Source of the DNA: Candidatus Avedoeria danica
GTDB lineage: Bacteria > Chloroflexota > Anaerolineae > Epilineales > Epilineaceae
Direction of reading: 5' to 3'
Assembly (NCBI GenBank): GCA_016703025.1
Contig: JADJCV010000003.1
Coordinates: forward strand, 248,001-312,000
Length of the DNA: 64,000 bases
Shown: piece after piece, positions 52,323 to 61,284 of the stretch
How positions within the stretch are numbered: position 1 is the stretch's first letter
Layout: each line of letters begins with the position of its first letter
Made by a program: the position numbers and the translations under genes
Notes under the pieces: generated by a model
Database searches by the model: none
The model's input: the letters and a program-made list of their open reading frames with translations, nothing else
Told to the model about the DNA's origin: nothing

Positions 52323-53972
52323 ATGCGCTGGGCTCGGATGACCGTGCTTGCGCTGACGGCCGCCGGAATCGTTGCGTCCGCCGCACCCGTGTCGGCTCGC
52401 GCGCTGAAGGTGAGTCGTCTGCCCGACGCCCTGATCGACTTCTGCTTGCAGGGCGCCAAGTGCGCCCCGGTCGCCATCGGCGACTTCAACGGCGACCGGA
52501 TCGATGACGCCGTGTTCCAGCAGAACTTGAACAGCGAGCGGATGCTCCATGTTCTCTTCGGCCCGTTCGGCAACCAGCCGCAGCCGGCCACCAAGCTCAT
52601 GTTCGTGCCCGAGAACAGCCTGCTGGCTGTCGACGTGGCCGATATGAACGGCGATGGCCAGGATGAGCTGATCGTCGCCGACGTCAGCCACAAGCCCGAC
52701 GTCAACCTGCAGCTGGAGGAGGATGAGCAGTCGGTCAACGTGATCGACTTCAACATTCTCGAAGCGTACGGTGACGAGTACGGCAAGCTCGACCCGGAGT
52801 TCTGGATCGGACGGAATCGTGCGCCCTACCGCTGGTCGCGCACTGTGCCGCTCAAGAGCGCGTCCGAGCAGACGGGCCGGCTCTCGGTCCGCGCCGTCGA
52901 CGTGAACGGCGACGGCGGTCTGGACATCGTCCTCGGTGTTGACCCGACCGTGAGCGCAGCCGTGACGCCGCGCGGCGGCGCGACGGTGTTTCCGCCGGAT
53001 ACCGCCGGTGGCAACCAGAGCGAGGTGATCGTCCAGTTCATGCCGCGCGGCTTCTTCACCGCGCAGCCCGGCGACCTGCCGGACGGCAAAGGGTTCCTGG
53101 GGCGCAATTGGCCCTTGAACGAACTCAAGACGCTCGCCGGCCAGGAGAGCGTCCGCATCACCGGTCTTGGCGCCTGTGCCCGCGGCGGGCTGGGCGAGGT
53201 GGTGGACGTGACGGGCGACGCGGCACCGGACATCATCGTCCGGCGCTGCGAGGGCGGCCCGATGCCCGACCAGCTGGGCTTGGTCACAGGTCGGACGAAC
53301 TGGCCGGCGACGATCACGATCGACGGCGCGATCAGCCCGTCGACGCCGCCGGTGCCGCCAGGCCCCGGCCCGGTGACGCCGCCTGAGCCGCCCCGCGGCG
53401 GCGGCTATCTGCAGATGGACCCGCGCGGCCCGAGCGTGAACATCTTCGACAACCTGGCGACGTTCTTCACGGCCGACCTGAACGGGGACGGCGTGCTGGA
53501 CATCGGGTTCGGCCAGGCGGACAAGACGCACGTGTGGCTCGGCGGTTCCGACGTGAGCGCGCGCCTGTTGGAGGACCGGTCGGACCGGATCTTCCTGGGC
53601 GCCGGCCTCGGCGGGTCGATGGCGAACCGCTCCTGGACGCCGACGGACCTCGACGGCGACGGCCACCGCGACCTCGCGCTCACGCGCCTGCGCTCGACGG
53701 CCGCATCGACGAAGGACCCGTCGGGCCGGGTGACGTTCGAGAGCATCTCACCGACCGAGCCGCTGCACGTGTTCGCGCAGAATCGCGACACGGACGAGGT
53801 GATCGACGTCACGTCGGACGCGCCGGACGCGGTGTGGGGCGACGCCTCGGTCACGCTTTGGGCGTTGGGCGACTTCAACGGCGACGGCCTCGACGACGTG
53901 ATGCTCGGTTCGCCGGCCTCGGCCGTTGAGTCGATGTATCCCGTGATCTACGGCCCCTTCCTCCGGCGGTAA
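52323..53972 (+). CDS. Secreted FG-GAP/VCBS-repeat protein
   Basis: 549 residues from ATG 52323, with AAGGAGG upstream. Signal peptide MTVLALTAAGIVASAAPVSA. Repeats with the calcium-binding Asp-x-Asn/Asp-x-Asp-Gly loop: GDFNGDRIDDAVF, ADMNGDGQDELIVAD, VDVNGDGGLDIVLG, ADLNGDGVLDIGFG, TDLDGDGHRDLAL and GDFNGDGLDDVMLG, spread through the protein as in alpha-integrin-like propellers. A Pro-rich spacer (PPVPPGPGPVTPPEPP) interrupts it. Probably a calcium-stabilised extracellular propeller. A strong terminator follows at 54042. No LP tail. Confidence 0.88.
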   Translation: MRWARMTVLALTAAGIVASAAPVSARALKVSRLPDALIDFCLQGAKCAPVAIGDFNGDRIDDAVFQQNLNSERMLHVLFGPFGNQPQPATKLMFVPENSLLAVDVADMNGDGQDELIVADVSHKPDVNLQLEEDEQSVNVIDFNILEAYGDEYGKLDPEFWIGRNRAPYRWSRTVPLKSASEQTGRLSVRAVDVNGDGGLDIVLGVDPTVSAAVTPRGGATVFPPDTAGGNQSEVIVQFMPRGFFTAQPGDLPDGKGFLGRNWPLNELKTLAGQESVRITGLGACARGGLGEVVDVTGDAAPDIIVRRCEGGPMPDQLGLVTGRTNWPATITIDGAISPSTPPVPPGPGPVTPPEPPRGGGYLQMDPRGPSVNIFDNLATFFTADLNGDGVLDIGFGQADKTHVWLGGSDVSARLLEDRSDRIFLGAGLGGSMANRSWTPTDLDGDGHRDLALTRLRSTAASTKDPSGRVTFESISPTEPLHVFAQNRDTDEVIDVTSDAPDAVWGDASVTLWALGDFNGDGLDDVMLGSPASAVESMYPVIYGPFLRR

Positions 53973-54041
53973 ACCGTCGCACCCCCCGGGACGCCCGTCC
54001 CGCTCCAGCGCGCCCCGTGTAGACGGGGCCGACGCGAACCC

Positions 54042-54071
54042 AAGGCCCCTCGCCCTCGTGGCGGGGGCCTT
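54042..54071 (+). terminator. Intrinsic terminator after the FG-GAP gene
   Basis: AAGGCCCC (54042-54049) pairs with GGGGCCTT (54064-54071), continuing as CGCC (54051-54054) with GGCG (54060-54063) around loop CTCGT, with one bulged T. TTCTCGTTGT follows. It lies 70 bp after the stop of the FG-GAP gene. Confidence 0.75.
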
Positions 54072-54420
54072 TCTCGTTGTGCGAATTCTTGTTGGGCTTG
54101 TGCGCTTGCTGGTTGAGCTTGAGCGCTTTGATGGGGTGTGATCTCTGGGATCCGCAGCGCGCCTGGATGGGCTTGACGATGCCTTGACGATGCCCTCACG
54201 CCCGCCTGACGCCCCCCCGGTAGTCTGTCGCCGCAATCAGGCACCGGGGAGGCGCGGACATGTTCGAGGGCAACTAGATCGCCAGGGGAATCCCCCATGA
54301 CGGCCACGGCGACGACCGCGCAGCGCGGATCGGACGCCGTCTCGACGGACCGACGTACGCCGAATGCGGCGACGACCGACGACGAACCGCCAGCCGAGCT
54401 GGCAGGGCAGGAGCAAGGCG
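54072..54420 (+). other. Long non-coding leader upstream of a small gene and the surface-protein gene
   Basis: A 350-bp stretch without a clear gene. Seen in it: the tandem direct repeat TTGACGATGCC (54173-54194), whose TTGACG could serve as a -35 although no good -10 is spaced from it; a five-codon open frame ATGTTCGAGGGCAACTAG at 54260-54277 with GGGGAGG upstream, and a later ATG at 54297. The frame from 54297 stays open into the surface-protein gene. Its first 40 or so residues (MTATATTAQRGSDAVSTDRR) look protein-like, but beyond that it is a shadow of the small gene at 54421. Confidence 0.5.
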
Positions 54421-54627
54421 ATGATGACGACCGATACCCCGTGGCACGAGAGCTTCATGGTCCGCCTGTGGGCGGAACCGGACGGCGAGCAGCTGGTCCT
54501 GCGGGGCAGCGCGCACAACGTGCAGACCGGGCGGACGGTGTACTTCAACACGCTGGACCTGCCGGTCGGTTTGATCCGCGAAGCCGCCGAGCGCCTGAGC
54601 GGGGCGCAGGAGCGGATGCTGTCATGA
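54421..54627 (+). CDS. Small hypothetical protein
   Basis: 68 residues, ATG 54421 with AGGAG seven bases upstream. Sequence features: WHESFMVRLWAEPDGEQLVL, HNVQTGRTVYFNTLDLPVG and an amphipathic C-terminus. No family recognised and no membrane segment. Its stop overlaps an ATG (54624) in ATGA, but the gene that follows more probably starts at 54801. It lies directly upstream of the surface protein and may be co-transcribed. A cytosolic helper role cannot be shown. Confidence 0.6.
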   Translation: MMTTDTPWHESFMVRLWAEPDGEQLVLRGSAHNVQTGRTVYFNTLDLPVGLIREAAERLSGAQERMLS

Positions 54628-54800
54628 GCACGCGAAGCCCCGGCGCCAACGCGCGCCCTCCCTTTTCGGAACGAACCCCGCGTCCCAACGGCATCGGCAG
54701 CCGTAGGACGCCGGCCCATACCGCGGCCACTTCCGGCCGCGCCGCTTCCCTCGTCGCGGCGGAGCTCGCTCCGCCAACCATCTCACTGTCGGAGGTCGAG

Positions 54801-57380
54801 ATGAACACGAAACTCACTGGCAAGCTTCTCCCCCAACTTCTGTTCGCCCTTGCGGCGGTCATGGGCCTGGCCCTTGGCGCCGCCCTTCGCGCTCCGGCGG
54901 CGCTGGCGCAGTCGGCGCCGCAGGCCGGGCCGGACACATCGCACGACGTCACCGCCCCCAACGTGCCCGCCCTGACGACGGCCGTCGCCTCAGCCGGCAT
55001 GGCGCCGCAGGCCGGGCCGGGGATCCCCGGGCCGAACCCGCCCGCACTGCCGGCCATCCTGCAGCCCGAGTCCGCCGCGTCCGAGGCGTTCCTGCCGATC
55101 CTCGGCTACCTCGGCAACGACGAGGTCTGCGACACCTGGGTCACCGCCCAGAACGTCGGCGCTGACTTCACGGTCGTCTCGCTCGTCCTGTTCGGCGCGC
55201 CGGGCTTCTGCACGCCGCAGGCGGCCGGTCCGCTGAAGATCGAGTGCTCCGGCATCCTCAAGCCCGGCAGCAGCTGGAACTTCCTCGGCGCCCAGATCCC
55301 GGCCGGCGCCAAGAGCGCCCAGGCGTTTGGGCTGTCCACCAAGATGTTCAGCGATCTCGGCCTGCTCGGCTTGGTCGGCGGCGAGGACGACATCATCGCC
55401 GCCTACTTCTGCGAGACGCTGTTCTTCAACATCGTCGGCGACGCGGACGACTACCGCCGCTTCAAGCTGGCCTACGACACCGGCGGCGTGTTCGGCGGCA
55501 TCCCGATGGACCTCGTCGTCGGCCAGCCGATCGCCGTCGAGGTCTACCGCCGCTGCGTCGGGCCGGACAGCCCGGGCACGATCACGAGCAAGTACGGCGC
55601 GATCGGCGGGCGGCGGCTGGGCGTGTACGACCCCGTCTACGGCGGCTACACCACGTACGTGCCGCTGCTCTACGCCGGCGCCTCGGGCTACGAGAGCTGG
55701 ATGTACATGCAGAACGTCGGCTACGAGTGCAGCACGGTCGAGATCTGGTTCCAGCAGCAGGACACCTGCCTGCGCGCCACGATCTGCGAGGTCTTCACGC
55801 TCTCGCCGGGCGAGACGTACCAGTGGGCCGCCAGCGACTGCGTCGGGCCGGGCTGGGTCGGATCGGCCTGGATCCGCACGAGCCAGCCGATGGCGATCGC
55901 GATCGACCACATCGCCCCGAGCCTGTTGATGACGTACGTGGCCGGCTACGGCTACCTGCGCTACACCTTCGACGGCGAGTACACGTTCAACCCGGCCAGC
56001 CAGATGGCGTACGGCCCGCTCGTGTTCAGCGAGTACAACGGCTGGGACACCGGGATCGTCGTGCAGAACCTCTCCCACGTCGTGAACGCCAAGGTGAAGG
56101 TCTACTTCCTCGACCGCTCGGGCGACATCGTGACGACGCTGGTGGACTGGGTCTGCCCGCGCGGCAGCCAGAGCTTCTTCCTGCCGGCGATCGCCGACCT
56201 GCCGGGCAGCTGGGTGGGCAGCGTGCGCGTCGAGAGCCAGAAGTGGGCGACGCCGGGCGGCCCGGTGGTCGAGGCGCCGCCGGTGCAGGGGGTCGTGCAG
56301 CTCGTGCAGTACCCGGACATCCAGCGGCTATCGACGAACGAGGGGATCGCCTACAACATGCTCCAGGAGTACGACGCGTACGACTGGCAGCTGGGCAACC
56401 ACCGCGGCGGCAGCGCTTCGGGCACGACGGTGCTGGCGATGCCGCACCTCGTGAAGGACCTGTCCAACACGGGTGTGACGGATGAGATGGCGATCACGAA
56501 CTTCATCCCGGTGCCCGGCTTCACGGACTTCGCGATCTACATCTACGACAGCAACGGGCTGATGGACTACGTCTGCCAGAAGCTGAACGAGAAGCAGGTG
56601 GAGTACATCGACCTGGCGACGTGGGGCTACGTGAACAACGGGTTCAAGGGCAGCGCGATCGTGAGCGCGACGTACTGGCACCACCCGCTGTTCGACGGCA
56701 AGGGCGAGTTCCTGCGGCACGTCGTGGGCCTCGGCGCGGTGACGATCACGCGCAACGGGGCGGTGCTCTCCGCCGAGGACATGCCCGGCGACGAGGCTTC
56801 GGGCACGCTGGCCTTCCCGATCCACAACAGCTTCATGTTCATGGGCCTCGAGCCGCCGGACTGCCCGGGCCTCGACCCGGCGCCCGGCCCGGCGGACTGC
56901 CCGCTGGAGATCGAGATGGCGAGCGGCAACCTGGAGCTCGACATCCTCGACGGGCAGACGACCGAGCACACGATCAAGGTGCAGCACGGGCTGGCGGACG
57001 TGTTCCAGATGTGCGAGGTGACCGACGTGGACGTCCAGCTGAGCGTCCTGCACTCCGACGACAGCGACCTCGACGTCGACCTCATCCACACCGTCGACCC
57101 GACCGGCGTGCCGGTCTCCACGACGGCGGACCTGTTCAGCGGGATCTGCCCCGGCGGCAGCGGGATCGTGGCTGAGATCGACGACGACGCCGCCACGCTG
57201 ATCGGCAGCGTCTGCGCCCCGATCGGCGGCAAGTACAAGACCGCCGGCAACACCCTCAGCCTCTTCGAAGGCGAGTTCCCCGGCGACGACTGGACCCTCC
57301 GCATCACCGACAACGGCGCCGGCGACCAGGGCAAGCTCCTCAACTGGACCATCCAGCTGCGGACGCGGACGAACTACTAG
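54801..57380 (+). CDS. Large secreted surface protein with C-terminal P/HomoB domain
   Basis: 859 residues from ATG 54801, with GGAGG five bases upstream and an immediate signal peptide (LLPQLLFALAAVMGLALGAA). A much longer open frame from 54297 is rejected as start. The first half starts at EAFLPILGYLGNDEVCDTWV and repeats QNVG/QNLS beta-sandwich units (WVTAQNVG, WMYMQNVGYEC, GIVVQNLSHVV), with paired cysteines. It is paralogous to the protein at 1-1204: CDTWVTAQNVG/CESWVAVQNAG, LKPGSSWNFLGAQ/LRPGAQWNFYGAQ and YRRCVGPDSPGT/HRSCPGQKSPGT. The C-terminal 120 residues form a proprotein-convertase P domain (LDVDLIHTVDPTG, GEFPGDDWTLRITDNGAGDQ, LLNWTIQL). The whole resembles a cell-surface structural or adhesive protein; function is not known. 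Confidence 0.88.
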   Translation: MNTKLTGKLLPQLLFALAAVMGLALGAALRAPAALAQSAPQAGPDTSHDVTAPNVPALTTAVASAGMAPQAGPGIPGPNPPALPAILQPESAASEAFLPILGYLGNDEVCDTWVTAQNVGADFTVVSLVLFGAPGFCTPQAAGPLKIECSGILKPGSSWNFLGAQIPAGAKSAQAFGLSTKMFSDLGLLGLVGGEDDIIAAYFCETLFFNIVGDADDYRRFKLAYDTGGVFGGIPMDLVVGQPIAVEVYRRCVGPDSPGTITSKYGAIGGRRLGVYDPVYGGYTTYVPLLYAGASGYESWMYMQNVGYECSTVEIWFQQQDTCLRATICEVFTLSPGETYQWAASDCVGPGWVGSAWIRTSQPMAIAIDHIAPSLLMTYVAGYGYLRYTFDGEYTFNPASQMAYGPLVFSEYNGWDTGIVVQNLSHVVNAKVKVYFLDRSGDIVTTLVDWVCPRGSQSFFLPAIADLPGSWVGSVRVESQKWATPGGPVVEAPPVQGVVQLVQYPDIQRLSTNEGIAYNMLQEYDAYDWQLGNHRGGSASGTTVLAMPHLVKDLSNTGVTDEMAITNFIPVPGFTDFAIYIYDSNGLMDYVCQKLNEKQVEYIDLATWGYVNNGFKGSAIVSATYWHHPLFDGKGEFLRHVVGLGAVTITRNGAVLSAEDMPGDEASGTLAFPIHNSFMFMGLEPPDCPGLDPAPGPADCPLEIEMASGNLELDILDGQTTEHTIKVQHGLADVFQMCEVTDVDVQLSVLHSDDSDLDVDLIHTVDPTGVPVSTTADLFSGICPGGSGIVAEIDDDAATLIGSVCAPIGGKYKTAGNTLSLFEGEFPGDDWTLRITDNGAGDQGKLLNWTIQLRTRTNY

Positions 57381-57394
57381 TCGCACGGTCTGAA

Positions 57395-57501
57395 CGGTCG
57401 TACGTTCGACCTCCGACAAGGTTCGTACGACCGATCAACCTCCGACCGGTTCGCCTCGAACACACGCCGCGGCCCCCTCGCCAACAACGAGGGGGCCGCG
57501 G
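57395..57501 (+). terminator. Two consecutive hairpins after the surface-protein gene
   Basis: The first hairpin has 10-bp arms CGGTCGTACG (57395-57404) and CGTACGACCG (57424-57433). The second has a perfect 14-bp stem CCGCGGCCCCCTCG (57467-57480) and CGAGGGGGCCGCGG (57488-57501) with loop CCAACAA. There is no T-run after either, so the second may be a terminator that works by stem strength alone. They lie 15-120 bp after the stop of the 859-residue protein. Confidence 0.6.
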
Positions 57502-57592
57502 TGCGTTCGGTACCGACTGCCGTGATCCCTGCCCAGGTCGTCATGCCGTCGCCATCCCATCCAACACCCGCGTAGGGGGCCGCGACGCCTGC

Positions 57593-57616
57593 GGGCGACG
57601 CATGCGTCGCCCCTAC
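57593..57616. repeat. Palindromic repeat family 2, copy 4, overlapping the cyclase stop
   Basis: GGGCGACGCATGCGTCGCCC (57593-57612), a perfect palindrome with a different inner core, followed by CTAC. On the minus strand the resulting GTAG contains the stop TAG (57615-57613) of the adenylate cyclase gene. A degenerate left half (GTAGGGGGCC) precedes it at about 57572. Confidence 0.85.
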
Positions 57617-59871
57617 TTGGAGGTCAACGTCCAGACGCCGTCCCATGAGGTGTCCGGCGACGACGCGGCCAGGGTGCGGCAGCGATCGATGAACAACGAT
57701 GCCACGCCGTCCGCGGGGTGGCAGGCGAGGGTGCGCTCGAAGGCGGCGATCGCGTCGGGCCAGCGGCGGGCGCGGTACAGCGACAGTCCGTCACGGAAGG
57801 CGGCCAGGGCGTCGATCAGGGCGGGGAACGTGTCGTCGTCGTGGTGCTCGAGGAGCTCGTGGATCGTCACGGGTTCGGTCTTGCCGACGAAGCGGGCGCG
57901 GTCCAGCTCGCGCATCCGATACGTGCCGCGCAGTGCGGTGCGGGTGGATTCGGTGAGGAGGACGGGAGCGCGGTATTGCTTGGAGGCGCTCTCGACCCGC
58001 GACGCCAAGTTCACGCCGTCGCCCATGACCGTGAAGTCCATCCGGCGGGGCGAGCCGATGTTGCCGGAGAAGACGTGGCCGGTGTGGATGCCGATGCCGA
58101 CGTCGAGGGCCGGCATGTCCTCATCGGCCAGCTCGGTGTTCAGCTCGCGCAGCGCGCGCCGCATCGCGGCCGCCGCGCGGACGGCGCGGTCCGCGTCGTC
58201 GTCGTGGGCGAAGGGCACGCCGAAGACGGCGACGATCGCGTCGCCGATGAACTTGTCGAGCAGGCCGCCCTCGGCCTCGATGCAGCCGACCATGCGCGTC
58301 AGGTAACGGTTGAGGAGCGCGACGGTGGCCTGCGGACCGAGGTGTTCGGACAGCGGCGTGAAGTCGCGGACATCCGAGAACAGGATCGTCGCCTGGCCGC
58401 TCTGGCCCCCCAGGAGAGCGGCGTCGTCCTCCATCAGCCTGTCGGCGACGGCGGTGTCCACGTAGCGGGCCATGGTGGCCTTGATCCGCTTCTCGCGGCT
58501 GATGTCGTCCAGCAGGAGCATCGAGCCGAGGGGCTCGCCGTGGGCATCGGTGAGCGGCATGGCGGTGACGTTCACCGCGACGGGCAGATCGGCGACGACC
58601 AGCGTGCCGTCGACGGTCGTCTTCGCCTCGCCGTCGGCCTGCGCGTGCTCCAGCTTGTCGATCACCCAGGCGTTTGCGTCCGTGAAGAGCGTCGCGACGG
58701 GCTGGCCGGCGATGTCGGCGGCGCGCGCGGCCAGGATCCGCTCGGCGGCCGGGTTGCACGTCACGACGCGGCCGTCCGCATCGAACGTGATCATGCCGCT
58801 GGACATGCTTGCCAGGATGCGCTCGTTGTAGCGCTTCATCGCCTGGACGTCGTCGAACAGCTTGGCGTTCTCGAGGCCGATCGCGATCTGCGCCGTGAAC
58901 GCACGCAGCCGCGCGTCGTCCTCGTCCGTGAACGCGCCGCCGCGCTTGTTCAGGACCTGCGTCACGCCGATGACGGTGCCGGCCTTGTTCGTCACCGGCG
59001 CGCACAGGATGGAGCGGGTGAAAAAGCCCGTGCGCTGGTCGAACGCCGGGTTGAAGCGCAGGTCCGCGTAGGCATGCGGGATGTTCACGGACTGGCGAGA
59101 GGTGAACACGGCGCCGGCGATGCCGCGGTCGTTCGGGAAGCGAATCTTCTCGGCACCCATCCGATCGAGGCCCAGCCCCTGGCCGATCTCGGTGAACAGC
59201 TCGCCGGTCTTCTCGTCGTTCAAGAAGAGCGTCGAGCGCTCGGCGTCCAGCATCTGCGTGACGGCAGCCATGATCCGTTGCAGGAGCGGGCCGAGCTGGA
59301 GCTCGCTTGACAGCTCGGACACGAGCCGCACGAAGCGCGCCTGCTCCTCGCCGGCGTGGGCCGCGTCGCGGGCGAGCAGCGCGCTGCGCAGGACGAGCGC
59401 GGCGTGCATCGTGATCCCGTCGAGGACCGCCAGGTCGGTCGCGTCGAACGTGCCCGACCGCTTGTTCAGCGCCTGCGCGACGCCGATCACGGTGCCGTCG
59501 ACGGTCCGCATCGGCACGCAGAGCAGCGAGTTCGTCTGGTAGCCGGTGATCTCGTCAATGCGCGGATCGAAGTGCGGGTCGGCCCGTGCGTCCGGGGCGA
59601 TCACGCCGTGCGCGCTGTGGAAGACATGGCCCGCCACGCCGTCCGTGTTCAGCAGCCGGATCTCGCGCGTGCGCACGCCGACTGCGACGCGCGCGTAGAG
59701 TTCGCCCGTTGCCGCGTCGTTCAGGAACAGCGTCGCCCGGTCGGCATCGACCGCTTCCGTGATGAGGGCCATCAGCTCGTCGAGCTGCGCGTCCAGCGTG
59801 GCGCATTGGCCGAGGCGGGCGTGGACGCTGAGGAACAGGCGGTCGATGTCGGCGGCGGTTGCCTTGCTCAC
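57613..59871 (-). CDS. GAF-GAF-PAS class III adenylate cyclase
   Basis: 752 residues from GTG 59871, whose first bases overlap the upstream stop. Two GAF domains (residues about 20-180 and 200-360; each with DRATLFLNDAATGELYARVA-like or ERSTLFLNDEKTGELFTEIG-like starts), then a PAS domain (YNERILASMSSGMITFDADG). The cyclase domain follows with ATILFSDVRDFTPLSEHLG (metal-binding Asp pair) and LLDKFIGDAIVAVFG, where the Lys before FIGD is the adenine-specifying residue in class III cyclases. GDGVNLASRVESASKQY completes the catalytic core. A short helical C-terminus resembling tetratricopeptide helices ends it. It makes cAMP in response to ligands or redox signals bound by the GAF domains. Confidence 0.88.
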   Translation of the reverse strand: MSKATAADIDRLFLSVHARLGQCATLDAQLDELMALITEAVDADRATLFLNDAATGELYARVAVGVRTREIRLLNTDGVAGHVFHSAHGVIAPDARADPHFDPRIDEITGYQTNSLLCVPMRTVDGTVIGVAQALNKRSGTFDATDLAVLDGITMHAALVLRSALLARDAAHAGEEQARFVRLVSELSSELQLGPLLQRIMAAVTQMLDAERSTLFLNDEKTGELFTEIGQGLGLDRMGAEKIRFPNDRGIAGAVFTSRQSVNIPHAYADLRFNPAFDQRTGFFTRSILCAPVTNKAGTVIGVTQVLNKRGGAFTDEDDARLRAFTAQIAIGLENAKLFDDVQAMKRYNERILASMSSGMITFDADGRVVTCNPAAERILAARAADIAGQPVATLFTDANAWVIDKLEHAQADGEAKTTVDGTLVVADLPVAVNVTAMPLTDAHGEPLGSMLLLDDISREKRIKATMARYVDTAVADRLMEDDAALLGGQSGQATILFSDVRDFTPLSEHLGPQATVALLNRYLTRMVGCIEAEGGLLDKFIGDAIVAVFGVPFAHDDDADRAVRAAAAMRRALRELNTELADEDMPALDVGIGIHTGHVFSGNIGSPRRMDFTVMGDGVNLASRVESASKQYRAPVLLTESTRTALRGTYRMRELDRARFVGKTEPVTIHELLEHHDDDTFPALIDALAAFRDGLSLYRARRWPDAIAAFERTLACHPADGVASLFIDRCRTLAASSPDTSWDGVWTLTSK

Positions 59872-60230
59872 TGCTGTGCCTCGCTTGCGCCGACGGCCTC
59901 GAGCTGGCGGCGCAGCGCCGTCACGGTGTCGCGCATGTGCGCCATCGCCCGCCGGTGCGCGTCGTCGATGTCCGCCAGCACGCCGGCATGCCGCGTCGCA
60001 GTGGCATCGAGCTCGGCCCGCAACGCCCGTGCGAGGGTGTGCAGCTCGGCGACTTCGTGCTGCGCCGCGAGCGCCGCCTGCTCGAGAGCCGACGCCGCGT
60101 TGGCGTCGCACGCCTCGAGCGCTTCGCGCAGCGCGACGATAGCTGCGCGCAGCTCGCGGTTCTCGGACTGGGCGGCGAGGAGGGCGGTTTCGAGCGGCGG
60201 GTGGCTGTCGGCGGGGTCGGCAGGAGGCAT
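59868..60230 (-). CDS. Small coiled-coil protein coupled to the cyclase
   Basis: 120 residues from ATG 60230, its stop overlapping the GTG of the cyclase. Almost the whole chain is predicted helical: LETALLAAQSENRELRAAIV, EALEACDANAASALEQAALA, AELHTLARALRAELDATATR, HAGVLADIDDAHRRAMAHMR. No family recognised. Coupling to the sensor cyclase suggests it is a partner or scaffold for it. An extension further upstream (to 60416) is open but has a different composition and crosses the two palindromes at 60283 and 60328, so it is not taken as coding. Confidence 0.75.
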   Translation of the reverse strand: MPPADPADSHPPLETALLAAQSENRELRAAIVALREALEACDANAASALEQAALAAQHEVAELHTLARALRAELDATATRHAGVLADIDDAHRRAMAHMRDTVTALRRQLEAVGASEAQQ

Positions 60231-60282
60231 GGGGCGTATGGTGCGCGGGGGGTGGCGGGGAGTCAATGCGGGGTGGGCGCAT

Positions 60283-60341
60283 GTACGCATGCGTACCGGG
60301 TCGACATCCAGTGTGGATTGGCTTCTCGTACGCATGCGTAC
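60283..60341 (-). promoter_or_regulatory. Pair of perfect 14-bp palindromes, candidate operator
   Basis: GTACGCATGCGTAC occurs exactly at 60283-60296 and again at 60328-60341, 45 bp centre to centre, in the 244-bp region between the methyltransferase end and the start of the coiled-coil/cyclase pair. Their position 53-111 bp before the start of the coiled-coil gene suits a dimeric repressor or activator binding site. The regulator is unknown. Confidence 0.6.
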
Positions 60342-60474
60342 TTTGGCGATGCCAGCATGCGGAATCTGGGCAGGTCCACTGGCCGAATCCGTGCTTGTCG
60401 GGCGGCGCGTGTGCACGTGGAGGTGCGGGCGAGACGAAGGTCGAAGCGGTGCGCCGTGCTGGCCTGTTCGCCCC

Positions 60475-61224
60475 TTATCCGTCCGTCCGCTCCACCACGA
60501 TCACGTGCGACAACCCGAACCACCGCAGCGGCGTCCGCTCCAGCCCATACGTCACGGCCCGCGCGATGCGCCCGAGCGCCGGCCGCCGCGCCGCAAGGTT
60601 GTCGTATCCCGGGAAGATGCAGCCGTGGTGGACGATGTCGATGTCGTCGCCGAGCCCGTCGAACAGGGCGCGCAGTGAGCGGCGCGTGTAGACGCGGACG
60701 TGCGGCGCGAGCCGGTTGCGAAGCGCGTCCGGCAGCCAGTTTACGAGCGGGATGTTGCCGAAGCGGTACCGGCCCCGCCAGATGATGCCGTGCGTCTCGA
60801 ACGGCCAGAGGCGGTTCGGGACGAAGACGATCAACCGGCCGCCCGGCGCGAGCGTGCGGACCGCCTCGGCGGCCGTCCCCCGATCGTCCGCGACGTGCTC
60901 GAGAACCTCGTGGCTGAGGATCGCCCGGAACGTCCCGTCGCCGAACGGCAGATGCTCGCCCACCGCCGCCACGACGTCGATCCCGCGCCGCCGCGCCTCG
61001 ACGGCCCGCGGCCACTCGATCTCCGTGCCGATCGCGCGCGCACCGGCCTCGGCCATCCGCGCCGTGTAGACGCCGAGGCCGCAGCCGAGGTCGAGCGCGT
61101 GGCCGCCGGAGACGTCGACGTGGCGGCGCAGGAGGGCGAAGCGGCGGTCCTGGCCGAAGCGCCAGACGGCGGAGGGGAGGCCGCGGAGCTCGGCGGCGTG
61201 CTCGGGAGCGTTCGTGTCGTTCAT
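60475..61224 (-). CDS. Class I SAM-dependent methyltransferase
   Basis: 249 residues from ATG 61224; GTG 61233 is also possible. SAM-binding motif I is ALDLGCGLGVYTARMAEAGA, the acidic end of the second strand is IGTEIEW, motif III region ILSHEVLEHVADDRG and motif IV LAPGGRLIVFVPNRLWPFET. This is the Methyltransf_11 group. The substrate is unknown. The C-terminal half contains HGCIFPGYDNLAARRPALGR. It is on the minus strand ahead of the cyclase pair but with 244 bp between, so it is probably a separate unit. Confidence 0.85.
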   Translation of the reverse strand: MNDTNAPEHAAELRGLPSAVWRFGQDRRFALLRRHVDVSGGHALDLGCGLGVYTARMAEAGARAIGTEIEWPRAVEARRRGIDVVAAVGEHLPFGDGTFRAILSHEVLEHVADDRGTAAEAVRTLAPGGRLIVFVPNRLWPFETHGIIWRGRYRFGNIPLVNWLPDALRNRLAPHVRVYTRRSLRALFDGLGDDIDIVHHGCIFPGYDNLAARRPALGRIARAVTYGLERTPLRWFGLSHVIVVERTDG

Positions 61225-61284
61225 GGCGCTCACAGGATAGGCATGGCCGGGCGGGGAGCAAGGATGGAACGATGCGACGGTGCT

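Noticed and set aside
54297..54800. N-terminal extension of the large surface protein
   Set aside because: The ATG at 54801 has GGAGG and an immediate signal peptide. The extension overlaps a separate small frame with its own ribosome binding site.
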